Shown here: piece by piece, positions 8,033-15,841 of the stretch | Position numbering within the stretch: the first letter of the stretch is position 1 | Layout of the letters: every line of letters starts with the position of its first letter | Assembly (NCBI GenBank): GCA_016278725.1 | Contig: JADQBG010000012.1 | Location: 1-64,000 of the forward strand | Length of the DNA stretch: 64,000 bases | Direction: 5' to 3' | From: Actinomycetota bacterium | Lineage (GTDB): Bacteria; Actinomycetota; Thermoleophilia; RBG-16-64-13 | Program-made: the position numbers and the translations under genes | The notes under the pieces: generated by a model | Databases searched by the model: none | Seen by the model: the letters and a program-made list of their open reading frames with translations, nothing else | Told to the model about the DNA's origin: nothing

Positions 8033-9100
8033 CTAGCTGCGTCTGAGGTAGCGCTCGAGCCCCCGCAGTATGGCTTCCGCCTCGGCCTCGATCGTCTGGG
8101 GCCGGCGAAGCGCGGCTCCCTCAGCCGGGTGGGTGATGAACCCGGGTTCCACCATCACGGAGAGACCGTCGGGCTCGCGCAGACAGGAGAAATTCCGGCC
8201 GTGGGTGTGCAGGTCGGTGCGCCCCAAGCCCTCGACCAACTCCTTGACGATGTAGCCGGCCAGGCGCTTCCCCGCCTCGGAGAAGTAGGTCCCATTGGCG
8301 AAGTAATAGGTGGCGGCGCCCTGAGCCCGCACGCTGGTGTTCGCGTTGTGGTGGAGGGCCAGGTTGATCTCGGTCTCCCACCGGTTGATCAGCTCGGCCC
8401 GCTCGGAGAACCCCAGATGCGAATCCGACTCGCGGACCAGGAGAACCTCCGCCCCCCTCGCGCTCAGCATGTCGGCGAGTCGCCGAGCGAGGTCCAGATT
8501 GATCTGCTTCTCGGTGAGGCCTTCGGCTCCCAGATGACCTCGGTCCGTTCCCCCATGACCCGGGTCGAGGGAGATCTTGACTCCCTCGAGCGCGCTGCGG
8601 CCGACATAACCCCCCATCCGGTCCGGTATCTTCCTGCCGGGGACGCCCAGTTCGGCCTTGTGCACCCGTTGCAGACGGTCCAGGGTGCTCTCGCCCAAAA
8701 TGGCGTCGACATTGAGACCGGCGTTCCGCTGAAACTCCATCAAAGCTTCCTCGGTGAGGGAGCCGAAAATGCCGTCCTCCGGACCGGAATCGAACCCGAA
8801 GGAGTTGAGCCTGCGCTGCAGATCGAGAACGTCGTCTCCCCTCATGGGCGGGATGCGCAGATAGACCAGCCGTTCACCAAGCTGGTATCCGGCCTCGACC
8901 AGTTCCGCCCAGGTGTTCTCTCCCACCACGCCGTCGGCCAAGAGAAGCCGCGCCTGCTGGAAGGCGCGGACGGCGAGCTCGGTCTGGGGCCCGAAGTGTC
9001 CGTCGGCTCCCTCGCGGCCAACCTCCAGGCCCAATCCCCGCAACCGGGTTTGGATATCGAGAACCTCTTTTCCTCTGCTTCCGCGAGAGACGGGTCTCAT
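8033..9100 (-). CDS. N-acetylmuramoyl-L-alanine amidase (amidase_3) with two peptidoglycan-binding domains, CwlM-like
   Basis: The ATG at 9100 gives 355 aa. Two PG_binding_1 repeats occupy residues ~1-75 and ~80-150 (DIQTRLRGLGLEV and DLQRRLNSFGFDS mark their first helices). The amidase_3 domain follows, with zinc-ligand motifs ISLDPGHGGTD, SERAELINRWE, LALHHNAN and a late MVEPGFITHP Glu. There is no signal peptide, as in actinobacterial CwlM, which is a cytoplasmic regulator of peptidoglycan precursor synthesis rather than a lytic enzyme. Zinc ligands appear intact, so enzymatic activity cannot be excluded. Confidence 0.88.
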   Translation of the reverse strand: MRPVSRGSRGKEVLDIQTRLRGLGLEVGREGADGHFGPQTELAVRAFQQARLLLADGVVGENTWAELVEAGYQLGERLVYLRIPPMRGDDVLDLQRRLNSFGFDSGPEDGIFGSLTEEALMEFQRNAGLNVDAILGESTLDRLQRVHKAELGVPGRKIPDRMGGYVGRSALEGVKISLDPGHGGTDRGHLGAEGLTEKQINLDLARRLADMLSARGAEVLLVRESDSHLGFSERAELINRWETEINLALHHNANTSVRAQGAATYYFANGTYFSEAGKRLAGYIVKELVEGLGRTDLHTHGRNFSCLREPDGLSVMVEPGFITHPAEGAALRRPQTIEAEAEAILRGLERYLRRS

Positions 9101-9143
9101 AGACAGGACGAAGCCTCCACTTCCGACGCGTTGACGAGCGCGT

Positions 9144-9149
9144 ATTATA
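9144..9149 (-). promoter_or_regulatory. consensus -10 box upstream of the amidase gene
   Basis: The minus strand reads GGGTATAATACG, a perfect TATAAT about 44 bp before the amidase ATG. I see no good -35 at 16-18 bp spacing, so the promoter is only half supported. Confidence 0.35.
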
Positions 9150-9269
9150 CCCGCGCCCTCCGCCTCGACTCTTCGGCGCCGATTCCTCGGGCCGAAAGGG
9201 ACTGCTTCGAGAAGACGTTCGCGGTCCCCGCGGCCAACGCCGGAGGCGAGCGTAGGTGAAGGCCGGCCC

Positions 9270-10535
9270 ATGCAGAATAGAAGAGTGATGAGCGACCGAA
9301 GAAGATCGAGACCCGGACCGAGTGCGAGAGCGGGCCATGGTTCCAGAGTGCGGCGGAGCCCCCGCCGGACCGGCGCGCGTGCCTCCGGGGATGCCGTCCT
9401 CGGAGCCATGGTGCTCGGCGTCTGGGTGCTCGCGGTAATCCTGGGTGCGGTTTACCTATTCGAAAGAGGGCCGTTCGGCGACACGGCGGCGGCCGAAGAA
9501 TTCACAAGCGGCGCCGAGCAGGCGGAAGGCGAGCCCGGTTCCGCCGCTGCGGACACCGCAAACAAGCCGCGCGCTTCGGCTCCCCTCACCCTCGCGGCGG
9601 GCGGCGACGTCATCGGCGACCGCAAGGTCGGCGACTTCATCGACTCCGAGGGCGGGCAGGCCGCGCTCTCCGGGGTAGCGCCGCTTCTTGGCCGGGCGGA
9701 CGTCGCCTACGTCAACCTGGAATCGCCCGCGTCCGACCAGGGATCGCCCGATCCGGACAAGGACGTGGTCTTCCGGGGGCGCCCGCAGCTCGTCACCGGC
9801 CTCCAGGCGGCGGGAGTCGACCTGGTTTCATTGGCGAACAACCACGCTCTCGACTGGGGAGAGGCGGCCCTCGCCGATACCATCGCCCGGCTTTCGGCCG
9901 CCGGGATCGGCCCGGCCGGCGCCGGCGAGGACCTGGCCGCCGCCCGCAAACCCGCGGTGATGCAGGTGAACGGCGACCGGGCGGCCCTGCTGGCCTACTC
10001 GCTGATCCTGCCGGCCGGCTTTGCCGCCGGCCAAGAGCGGGCCGGCATCAACCCGGGAAGACCCGATCAGCAGCGCCTGCTCGAAGACATCCGCGCCGCG
10101 TCCCTGGAGTATGAGTGGGTCATCGTGAGCATTCACTGGGGGGCCGAGTACCAATCCGCCGCCAACGCCGACCAGCGCGCCTTGGCCCACCGAATGGTGG
10201 AGGCCGGCGCCGACGTCATCCTGGGGCATCACCCCCACGTGATCCAGGGTCTCGAGATCTACCGAAACGCGCTCATCGCCTATAGTCTGGGCGACTTCGT
10301 GTTCGACCATCGCTCCCGCGAGACGGGCGAGGCCTTCGTCCTCGAGGCCACGCTGCGCGAAGACCGGCCCCCGAGTCTGCAGATTACGCCGGTGTATCTC
10401 TCCGACTCCCACGGCATCCCCGCCGTCGTGGAGGGTGAGGCCGCGGAGCGGATTCTCAGCCGCCTGGCCAGGCTGAGTTCACCCTTCGGGCTGGCCCTCG
10501 AGCGCCGGGGAGACCTGTTGACCTACGAGCCCTGA
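9270..10535 (+). CDS. CapA-family (PGA_cap) metallophosphatase-like membrane-anchored protein
   Basis: The ATG at 9270 follows AGGTGAAGG with 7-nt spacing, giving 421 aa. A basic N-terminus precedes one transmembrane helix (MVLGVWVLAVILGAVYLF). The extracellular domain then has the CapA-family motifs LAAGGDVIGDR, VNLESP, LANNHALDWGE, VSIHWGAEY and ILGHHPHVIQG. CapA of Bacillus acts in poly-gamma-glutamate export, but most homologues have unknown roles. No capB/C genes are near. It ends in a 13-bp convergent overlap with the phosphatase gene. Confidence 0.88.
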   Translation: MQNRRVMSDRRRSRPGPSARAGHGSRVRRSPRRTGARASGDAVLGAMVLGVWVLAVILGAVYLFERGPFGDTAAAEEFTSGAEQAEGEPGSAAADTANKPRASAPLTLAAGGDVIGDRKVGDFIDSEGGQAALSGVAPLLGRADVAYVNLESPASDQGSPDPDKDVVFRGRPQLVTGLQAAGVDLVSLANNHALDWGEAALADTIARLSAAGIGPAGAGEDLAAARKPAVMQVNGDRAALLAYSLILPAGFAAGQERAGINPGRPDQQRLLEDIRAASLEYEWVIVSIHWGAEYQSAANADQRALAHRMVEAGADVILGHHPHVIQGLEIYRNALIAYSLGDFVFDHRSRETGEAFVLEATLREDRPPSLQITPVYLSDSHGIPAVVEGEAAERILSRLARLSSPFGLALERRGDLLTYEP

Positions 10536-12580
10536 GACACCCCTTGAGCCCGGCGGCACAGGGCAACCACCACGTCGTCCCGCAACCGGCCCCCGGCAAA
10601 CTCTGCCGCCTCGATCAAAAGGGCTTCCGCGCTCTGGGCGAGAGAACCAGACAGCAGAGCGGGGGCCCGCCGCGCCAAGCGCTCCACGCCGAACAACTCC
10701 GTGTCGGCGCGCGCCTCGAACAGGCCGTCGGTGTAGAGCAGAAGCGTCGCTCCGGGAGGCAGTTGGTCAGCATGAGTCGCGTAGCGCTGCTCTTCCAATG
10801 CATTCAGCGGCAGACCCGGTTGTCCGCCGAGGAACCGCGCCGGCCCTCCGGCTTCCATGAGCAGCGGGGGAGGATGCCCCGCCAGGCTATAGGTGATGGT
10901 TCCCACGGCCGCATCCACCACGACCAGGACGGCGGTCACGAACTCATCTCGGGCCAGGCTGGACCCCAGGTTCTCGTTGACCAGAGTCAGCCACTGCCCC
11001 GGGGACAGCTCAAAGGAGGCGTAGGCGCGGAACATGTAGCGCGCCTTCGCGGTCTGGGTGGCCGCGCTCAGGCCCTTGCCGCATACGTCTCCGGCGATCA
11101 GAGCGCAGCGCCCCCGCGGCAGCGGGATGAGGTCGTAGAAGTCGCCTCCGACCAGGGTGGACTCGGTCGCACTACGATAGCTGAAGTGAACCTCCAGCCC
11201 CTCGATGGCGGCGATATCCGGCAGCATCGCGCGCTGTAGGTACTCCGCGATCTCCCGCTCGTGCTCGATGCGGCGGAGGTTCTGAAGCGCCACGGAAACG
11301 TGAGCGGCCAGGTTTCCCACGAAGACGGCGTCGTCGGCCCCGAAGCCGCCTCCCTCCGCGCGGCGCGTCAACAAGAGAATGCCGGTCAGGTCGCCGTTTC
11401 CCTCCAGGATCGGGGCCGCCAGTTCGCCAAACCCCGAGCGGAGGGTTTCGCGCTCCCGCATGACTCGGCCGAGCAGGGAACGCACCCGTTCACGCGCCGC
11501 TTGATCCCGACTGAAGGCCTCGGGCGATACGCAGTGGGCATCGAGCCGCAGGTGGCCTCGTTCCACACTGTAGAAGGAGGCCGAGAGGGCTCCGGCCAAG
11601 CGGGTGGACCCGTGCACCACCGTGTCCAAGAGCCTTCCCGGCTCGGTCTCGCTGTTGACGCTCATCATGAGTTGGCTGAAGACCCTTAGCTGCGCCGAGC
11701 GCCTGCGCTCGACCGCAACCGCCGCCTCCAGTTTGCGCTGGGCCTGCACCCAGCCGGTGATGTCGACCACCACCAGCGCGGCGCCCACGATGCTGCCGTC
11801 GCGTTCCCGTATGGGCGAGGCGTGCGCCGCGATGTGGACCGGCACCCCGTCCCGGTCCAGCACCAACCGGTGGTTGCGCACCTCCTCCCCCCGCAGCGCC
11901 TCACAGGGAAAACCTGCTCCGTTTCCGCCCAGAAGTGCGCAGGCATCCGCCTGGTCGAGGTCGGGACGGCCGACGCCGAGGACCTCCGCCGCCCGGTTGT
12001 TGGCGAAGAACACGATGCCTTGGGCATCCGTGAGAATCAGTCCGTCGGAGAAGGCGGCAACGATGGCGGCCAACTCCTCCGTGCGCTCAGCCTCACGCGC
12101 CACCGATCCGCGCAGACCCTCGCGCAGGCGAACCTGTTCCGTGACGTCCACAGCGCAGAGCAGTACCCGTTGTGGCGGGCCCTCCGCGCCAAGCGGGGAA
12201 AGCGACAGATTCCAGAAGGTTTCTCCCCGGGAAGGCAACTGCCGCGCCACCTCGTCGAAACTGCGGCCGCGGCCCTCGCGGTACACCTCTTCCAGCACTT
12301 CGGCGGTGGAGGGCTGCAGGAGATCGGGGAGGGAACGAGCGACGCTGCCTAGGCCCAGAGACCCGGGCAGGAAATCCAGGGCAGGCTCGTTGGCGTAACT
12401 CACTGACCAATCGGCGGGGTCCAGCACCAGGAGGGCCGCGGGTACCTGATTGAGCAGGGTGGCGGCCACCGGAGGGTCCGGAGGGGAAGCGAGCGGCCTT
12501 TTCGAACTTGCTTCCAAGCGTGACATCCCGAGAGCGGACGACTGACCTTTCACCTGCTCAGAGTGCGGCCATCCTAACAT
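10523..12580 (-). CDS. PAS-PAS-GAF-SpoIIE sensor serine phosphatase (PP2C)
   Basis: The 685-aa protein has PAS domains at ~40-150 and ~170-285, a GAF domain at ~305-445 and a C-terminal SpoIIE/RsbU-type PP2C domain. The PP2C metal-binding motifs are VGGDFYDL, IAGDVCGKG and YTDGLFEA, ending RDDVVVALCR. Such proteins dephosphorylate anti-sigma-factor antagonists in partner-switching stress responses. No anti-sigma or antagonist gene is next to it. An alternative start is the ATG at 12526; neither has a strong ribosome-binding site. The gene is 36 bp downstream of the lyase gene and overlaps capA convergently. Confidence 0.9.
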   Translation of the reverse strand: MLGWPHSEQVKGQSSALGMSRLEASSKRPLASPPDPPVAATLLNQVPAALLVLDPADWSVSYANEPALDFLPGSLGLGSVARSLPDLLQPSTAEVLEEVYREGRGRSFDEVARQLPSRGETFWNLSLSPLGAEGPPQRVLLCAVDVTEQVRLREGLRGSVAREAERTEELAAIVAAFSDGLILTDAQGIVFFANNRAAEVLGVGRPDLDQADACALLGGNGAGFPCEALRGEEVRNHRLVLDRDGVPVHIAAHASPIRERDGSIVGAALVVVDITGWVQAQRKLEAAVAVERRRSAQLRVFSQLMMSVNSETEPGRLLDTVVHGSTRLAGALSASFYSVERGHLRLDAHCVSPEAFSRDQAARERVRSLLGRVMRERETLRSGFGELAAPILEGNGDLTGILLLTRRAEGGGFGADDAVFVGNLAAHVSVALQNLRRIEHEREIAEYLQRAMLPDIAAIEGLEVHFSYRSATESTLVGGDFYDLIPLPRGRCALIAGDVCGKGLSAATQTAKARYMFRAYASFELSPGQWLTLVNENLGSSLARDEFVTAVLVVVDAAVGTITYSLAGHPPPLLMEAGGPARFLGGQPGLPLNALEEQRYATHADQLPPGATLLLYTDGLFEARADTELFGVERLARRAPALLSGSLAQSAEALLIEAAEFAGGRLRDDVVVALCRRAQGVSQGS

Positions 12581-12616
12581 CGTCTCGCCTGGAGAAAAGT
12601 CTCGCCAGGCTAAAAT

Positions 12617-14020
12617 TTATTTTGGCATCCCCGGTTCGGTGAGCCGGCGGGGGTCCAGCAGCTCGTCCAGGTCCAGGTTCAGGCCCTCGCCCACTCCCTC
12701 GCGTTCGGCGGCCTCGCGCACGCTCAGGTTCTCGGACACCGCCCGCTTGGCCACCGTGGCCGCCCGGGCATAGCCGATCACGGGCGCGAGTGCGGTGGCC
12801 AGGCTGGTGTTCCGGGCGACCTGATCGGAAAGCCGGATTTCGTCCGCCTCGATGCCTCGCACGCACCTATCCGTGAAAACCGTCAGGGCGCGGGACAGGT
12901 TGTCCAAGCGCTCGGGGAGCACGTGGGCCATCACCGGCGCGAACACGTTCAGGTCGAGCTGCCCATGGAGTCCGGCCAGCGAGACCGTGAGGTCCCCGCC
13001 GATGACATCGAAGCAGACCATGTTCAGCATCTCGGCCATCACCGGGTTGACCTTGCCCGGCATGATCGAGGAGCCCGGTTGAACCGGAGGCAGCGAGATG
13101 TCGCCCAGTCCCGCCCGCGGGCCCGAGCTCAGCAGGCGCAGGTCGTTTGCGATCTTGGTCAGTTCCACCGCCAGGTTGCGCAGTTCTCCGGAGAAGCGCA
13201 CGAAGTCGTCGTGGCTCTGGGTGATTTGGAAGTAGTCCTGGGGCGCCCGCAGCGGCCAGCCCGTGAGCCGAGAGAGCTCTTCGACCACCTGCGCGCGGTA
13301 TTCAGGCGGAGAGTTGATGCCCGTGCCCAGAGCGGTCGCCCCCAGGTTGAGCGCGCGCAGGTCCCCGGTCGCCTGCTCCAGACGCACCGCCGCCTTGCCC
13401 ACGGTGGTTCGGTAGGCGCCGAATTCCTGGCCGAGGCGGATGGGGACCGCATCCTGCAGGTGGGTCCGGCCGGACTTCACTATCCGGTCGAAATCCCGGG
13501 CCTTCTCGGCAAAAGCCTGCTCCAGTTCCCGGAGCGACTCCTGTAAGCGCTCCCATCCGCGCAAGATCGCCAGCCGGGTCATGGCCGGCACCGTGTCGTT
13601 GGACGACTGGGACATGTTGACGTGATCGTTGGGGTGAACCGGGGAGTACTCGCCGCGGCCCGCGCCCAGCAATTCGTTGGCCCGGTTGGCCAGGACTTCG
13701 TTGGCGTTCATGTTGTGCGAGGTGCCGGCCCCCGCCTGGAAGCGGTCGACCACGAACTGCTCCCGCCAGCAGCCCTCTGTCAGGATCTCGTCCGCCGCCG
13801 CCACGATCGCCCGGCCCAATCGCTCCTCGAGGTGGCCGGTGGCGAGGTTGGCCAGGGCCGCCGCTTTCTTGACCAGCACCGCCGCCCACACGAAGTCCGG
13901 GTGAGGCGGCCGCCCGCTGATCGGGAAGTTCTCGACGGCCCGCTGGGTCTGGATGCCGTAGAGCGCGGCCGCCGGGACCTCCAGCTTGCCCAGACTGTCC
14001 TGCTCGGTTCTGGTTTTCAC
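12617..14020 (-). CDS. aspA: aspartase/fumarase-superfamily lyase, probably aspartate ammonia-lyase
   Basis: A GTG at 14020 preceded by GGGGGAG gives 467 aa, the usual size. The superfamily signature GSSIMPGKVNPVMAEM holds the catalytic loop Ser, and further motifs are QAGAGTSHNMNANEV, HPNDHVNMSQSSND and SGRTHLQDAVP. Aspartate ammonia-lyase converts aspartate to fumarate and ammonia; class II fumarase (fumC) shares all these blocks, so the substrate is not settled from motifs alone. The gene ends a minus-strand run from the TauE exporter to the phosphatase. Confidence 0.85.
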   Translation of the reverse strand: MKTRTEQDSLGKLEVPAAALYGIQTQRAVENFPISGRPPHPDFVWAAVLVKKAAALANLATGHLEERLGRAIVAAADEILTEGCWREQFVVDRFQAGAGTSHNMNANEVLANRANELLGAGRGEYSPVHPNDHVNMSQSSNDTVPAMTRLAILRGWERLQESLRELEQAFAEKARDFDRIVKSGRTHLQDAVPIRLGQEFGAYRTTVGKAAVRLEQATGDLRALNLGATALGTGINSPPEYRAQVVEELSRLTGWPLRAPQDYFQITQSHDDFVRFSGELRNLAVELTKIANDLRLLSSGPRAGLGDISLPPVQPGSSIMPGKVNPVMAEMLNMVCFDVIGGDLTVSLAGLHGQLDLNVFAPVMAHVLPERLDNLSRALTVFTDRCVRGIEADEIRLSDQVARNTSLATALAPVIGYARAATVAKRAVSENLSVREAAEREGVGEGLNLDLDELLDPRRLTEPGMPK

Positions 14021-14067
14021 GGCTCCCCCTAGAGACGCCTGTTTGCAGATCCCCCTCGGACCATCGG

Positions 14068-15243
14068 TTAGGTTTCGCGGACCTGGATCATCACCTTGAA
14101 GAGGCCACCCACGTCGTGCTCGTCGAGCAGAGCCGCCAGGGTGGACAGCTGGATGTCGCGCTCGAAGTCGTAGGACTCGCGTTGCTCCCGACGTCCCGCC
14201 TCGAGATCCTCCCGCGCTCCCAGACTGGCAAGGAAGGCGGCCAACGAAGTCAGGAGCAGGCGGTGGAAGCCGTACCGGGAACCGTGGAGATCGAGCGCCC
14301 GGAAGTCGACGTCGGCCGTGAGGTCCTGCCGACCCGCGAGGGCGGTCAGATCGGCCATCCGCTGATGCTTGAAATACGCGCGCACCGAGCGGCCGTGGGG
14401 AACCGCGGGCGGGGGCGCCGCCAAACCGGTTTCCGGGGCGGCCGTCTGCTCCAGCTGAGGACCGGCGAGCCATTCTCCGTAGTCTACGGTCAGCAGACAG
14501 GCGTCGGGGCCCAGAGCCCCAGATAGCCTCTCCATCAGGCCCGCCAGGGCCGGGCGAAGCTCGATCCAGCCGTCGCGGCTGTGGGCCGACAGCGCCTCGG
14601 ATTCGGCCGAGCCGAAGAGCAGCTCGGCCTCGGCCAGAGCCGCCTCGGTCGGCTCCGCCAACACCTGGTGCAGCTCACCCCGCTCGTCGGGTTCCACCCA
14701 AACCTCACGCAGATCTCGCTCGACGCGCAGAAGGTGCACGGGGAGGGCGTCGACCAGTTCGTTCGAGAACGCAACTCCGGGGAAATCCCGAGAACCAAGC
14801 TCTTCCCACACCCGAACGTCCCAGCCCAACTCGCGGTAGGGCGCGAGCTGCTCCTCCTGTTGCCGCCGCAGCACCGGGCTGACGTCCAAGGTGCGGTAGA
14901 GCAGACGGTCGCTCAGTCCGGGCTCGTTCGCCTGCCACTCGGAGAGGATCCCCGCCGAGAGGCCCCCCCCACCCGCGCCCAGTTCGAGTATCAGCGGGGG
15001 GCGCCCGGGCGCCACCCGGAAAAAGCCGGCCACGATTTGTCGTAAGAAGCGAGACAAGTACACCGGGAAGGCCCGGGAGCGCTCGGGAGCGGTGGTGAAA
15101 TCGCCGCGCCGGCCGATCACCGTCTCGTTGGTCGTGTAGTAACCGGCCGCGGGCTCGGTCAGGGCAAGCTCCATGAAGCGCGCGAAGGACACCCGGCCGC
15201 CCTCGCGCTCCATGGCGCCCAGAATCGACGGGGGGACGGCCAC
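14068..15243 (-). CDS. MidA/NDUFAF7-like SAM-dependent methyltransferase
   Basis: The 391-aa protein starts MAVPPSILGAMEREGG and has the DUF185/MidA hallmarks EPAAGYYTT, IGRRGDFTTAPE, an SAM-binding ILELGAGGGGLSAGIL and FSNELVDALPVH. The family includes NDUFAF7, which methylates an arginine in complex I, and bacterial members of unknown target. No respiratory complex I genes are in the window. It begins 9 bp after the GyrI-like gene. Confidence 0.85.
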   Translation of the reverse strand: MAVPPSILGAMEREGGRVSFARFMELALTEPAAGYYTTNETVIGRRGDFTTAPERSRAFPVYLSRFLRQIVAGFFRVAPGRPPLILELGAGGGGLSAGILSEWQANEPGLSDRLLYRTLDVSPVLRRQQEEQLAPYRELGWDVRVWEELGSRDFPGVAFSNELVDALPVHLLRVERDLREVWVEPDERGELHQVLAEPTEAALAEAELLFGSAESEALSAHSRDGWIELRPALAGLMERLSGALGPDACLLTVDYGEWLAGPQLEQTAAPETGLAAPPPAVPHGRSVRAYFKHQRMADLTALAGRQDLTADVDFRALDLHGSRYGFHRLLLTSLAAFLASLGAREDLEAGRREQRESYDFERDIQLSTLAALLDEHDVGGLFKVMIQVRET

Positions 15244-15252
15244 GGCCGGCGG

Positions 15253-15825
15253 CTACTCCCCGGCCCGTTCCGCCCGGGGACGGTGCGCGCCCTGGGCGGA
15301 TGTCTCGGATTCTCTCACCGGCACCTGGAGCTCCACCTCCCAGGCGTCGGGATGGCCCGGAGGCGCCTGCCGGTACACCTGACGGTGATCCTCGGTCACC
15401 CGGGTGAGCTCCCGGGCCTGCACCCATTCCAGCAGGTTGCGAAGCGCTCCGCCGAGTTCATCGGGGAAGCCCCGATGGACCGTGCCCGCCACCCGGATGG
15501 GCGGAATTCGCTTCACCTGAACGCGCGCGTCGCCGTGCGTCATCTCGAGCATGTCCGGGGGAATCGGTAACCAGGCCTCGGCCACGAGGTGGCGGCCCTC
15601 GCCTCCCGTGCCGTCCATGTATACGCCCACCAGCGGTCCCCAGGCCTCGGTGTGGTAGATGTTGGCCCAGTTCAGCAGATGCTCGAATACCTCGCCGATG
15701 CCGTTTGCAGCCCCCTCATAAGGGAGCGAGGCCACCACCAGGGGCTCGGCGGTTATCAGGTAGTTACCCGGAGGCCGAGGCGGCCCCGAGGGGCGCTCGC
15801 GAATCGGAGGCGGGCCCTTGCTCAT
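15253..15825 (-). CDS. GyrI-like small-molecule-binding protein
   Basis: The 190-aa protein has the GyrI/AraC-effector-binding layout: an early strand-rich block (EPLVVASLPYEGAANGIGEV), a middle WGPLVGVYMDG segment, and a C-terminal EVELQVPVRESE that matches the fold's final strand. It has no DNA-binding domain. Stand-alone members bind or hydrolyse hydrophobic cyclic compounds or act as effector sensors. It lies 17 bp downstream of the acyl-CoA ligase gene. Confidence 0.75.
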   Translation of the reverse strand: MSKGPPPIRERPSGPPRPPGNYLITAEPLVVASLPYEGAANGIGEVFEHLLNWANIYHTEAWGPLVGVYMDGTGGEGRHLVAEAWLPIPPDMLEMTHGDARVQVKRIPPIRVAGTVHRGFPDELGGALRNLLEWVQARELTRVTEDHRQVYRQAPPGHPDAWEVELQVPVRESETSAQGAHRPRAERAGE

Positions 15826-15841
15826 GGGAGATTCCCCTTTC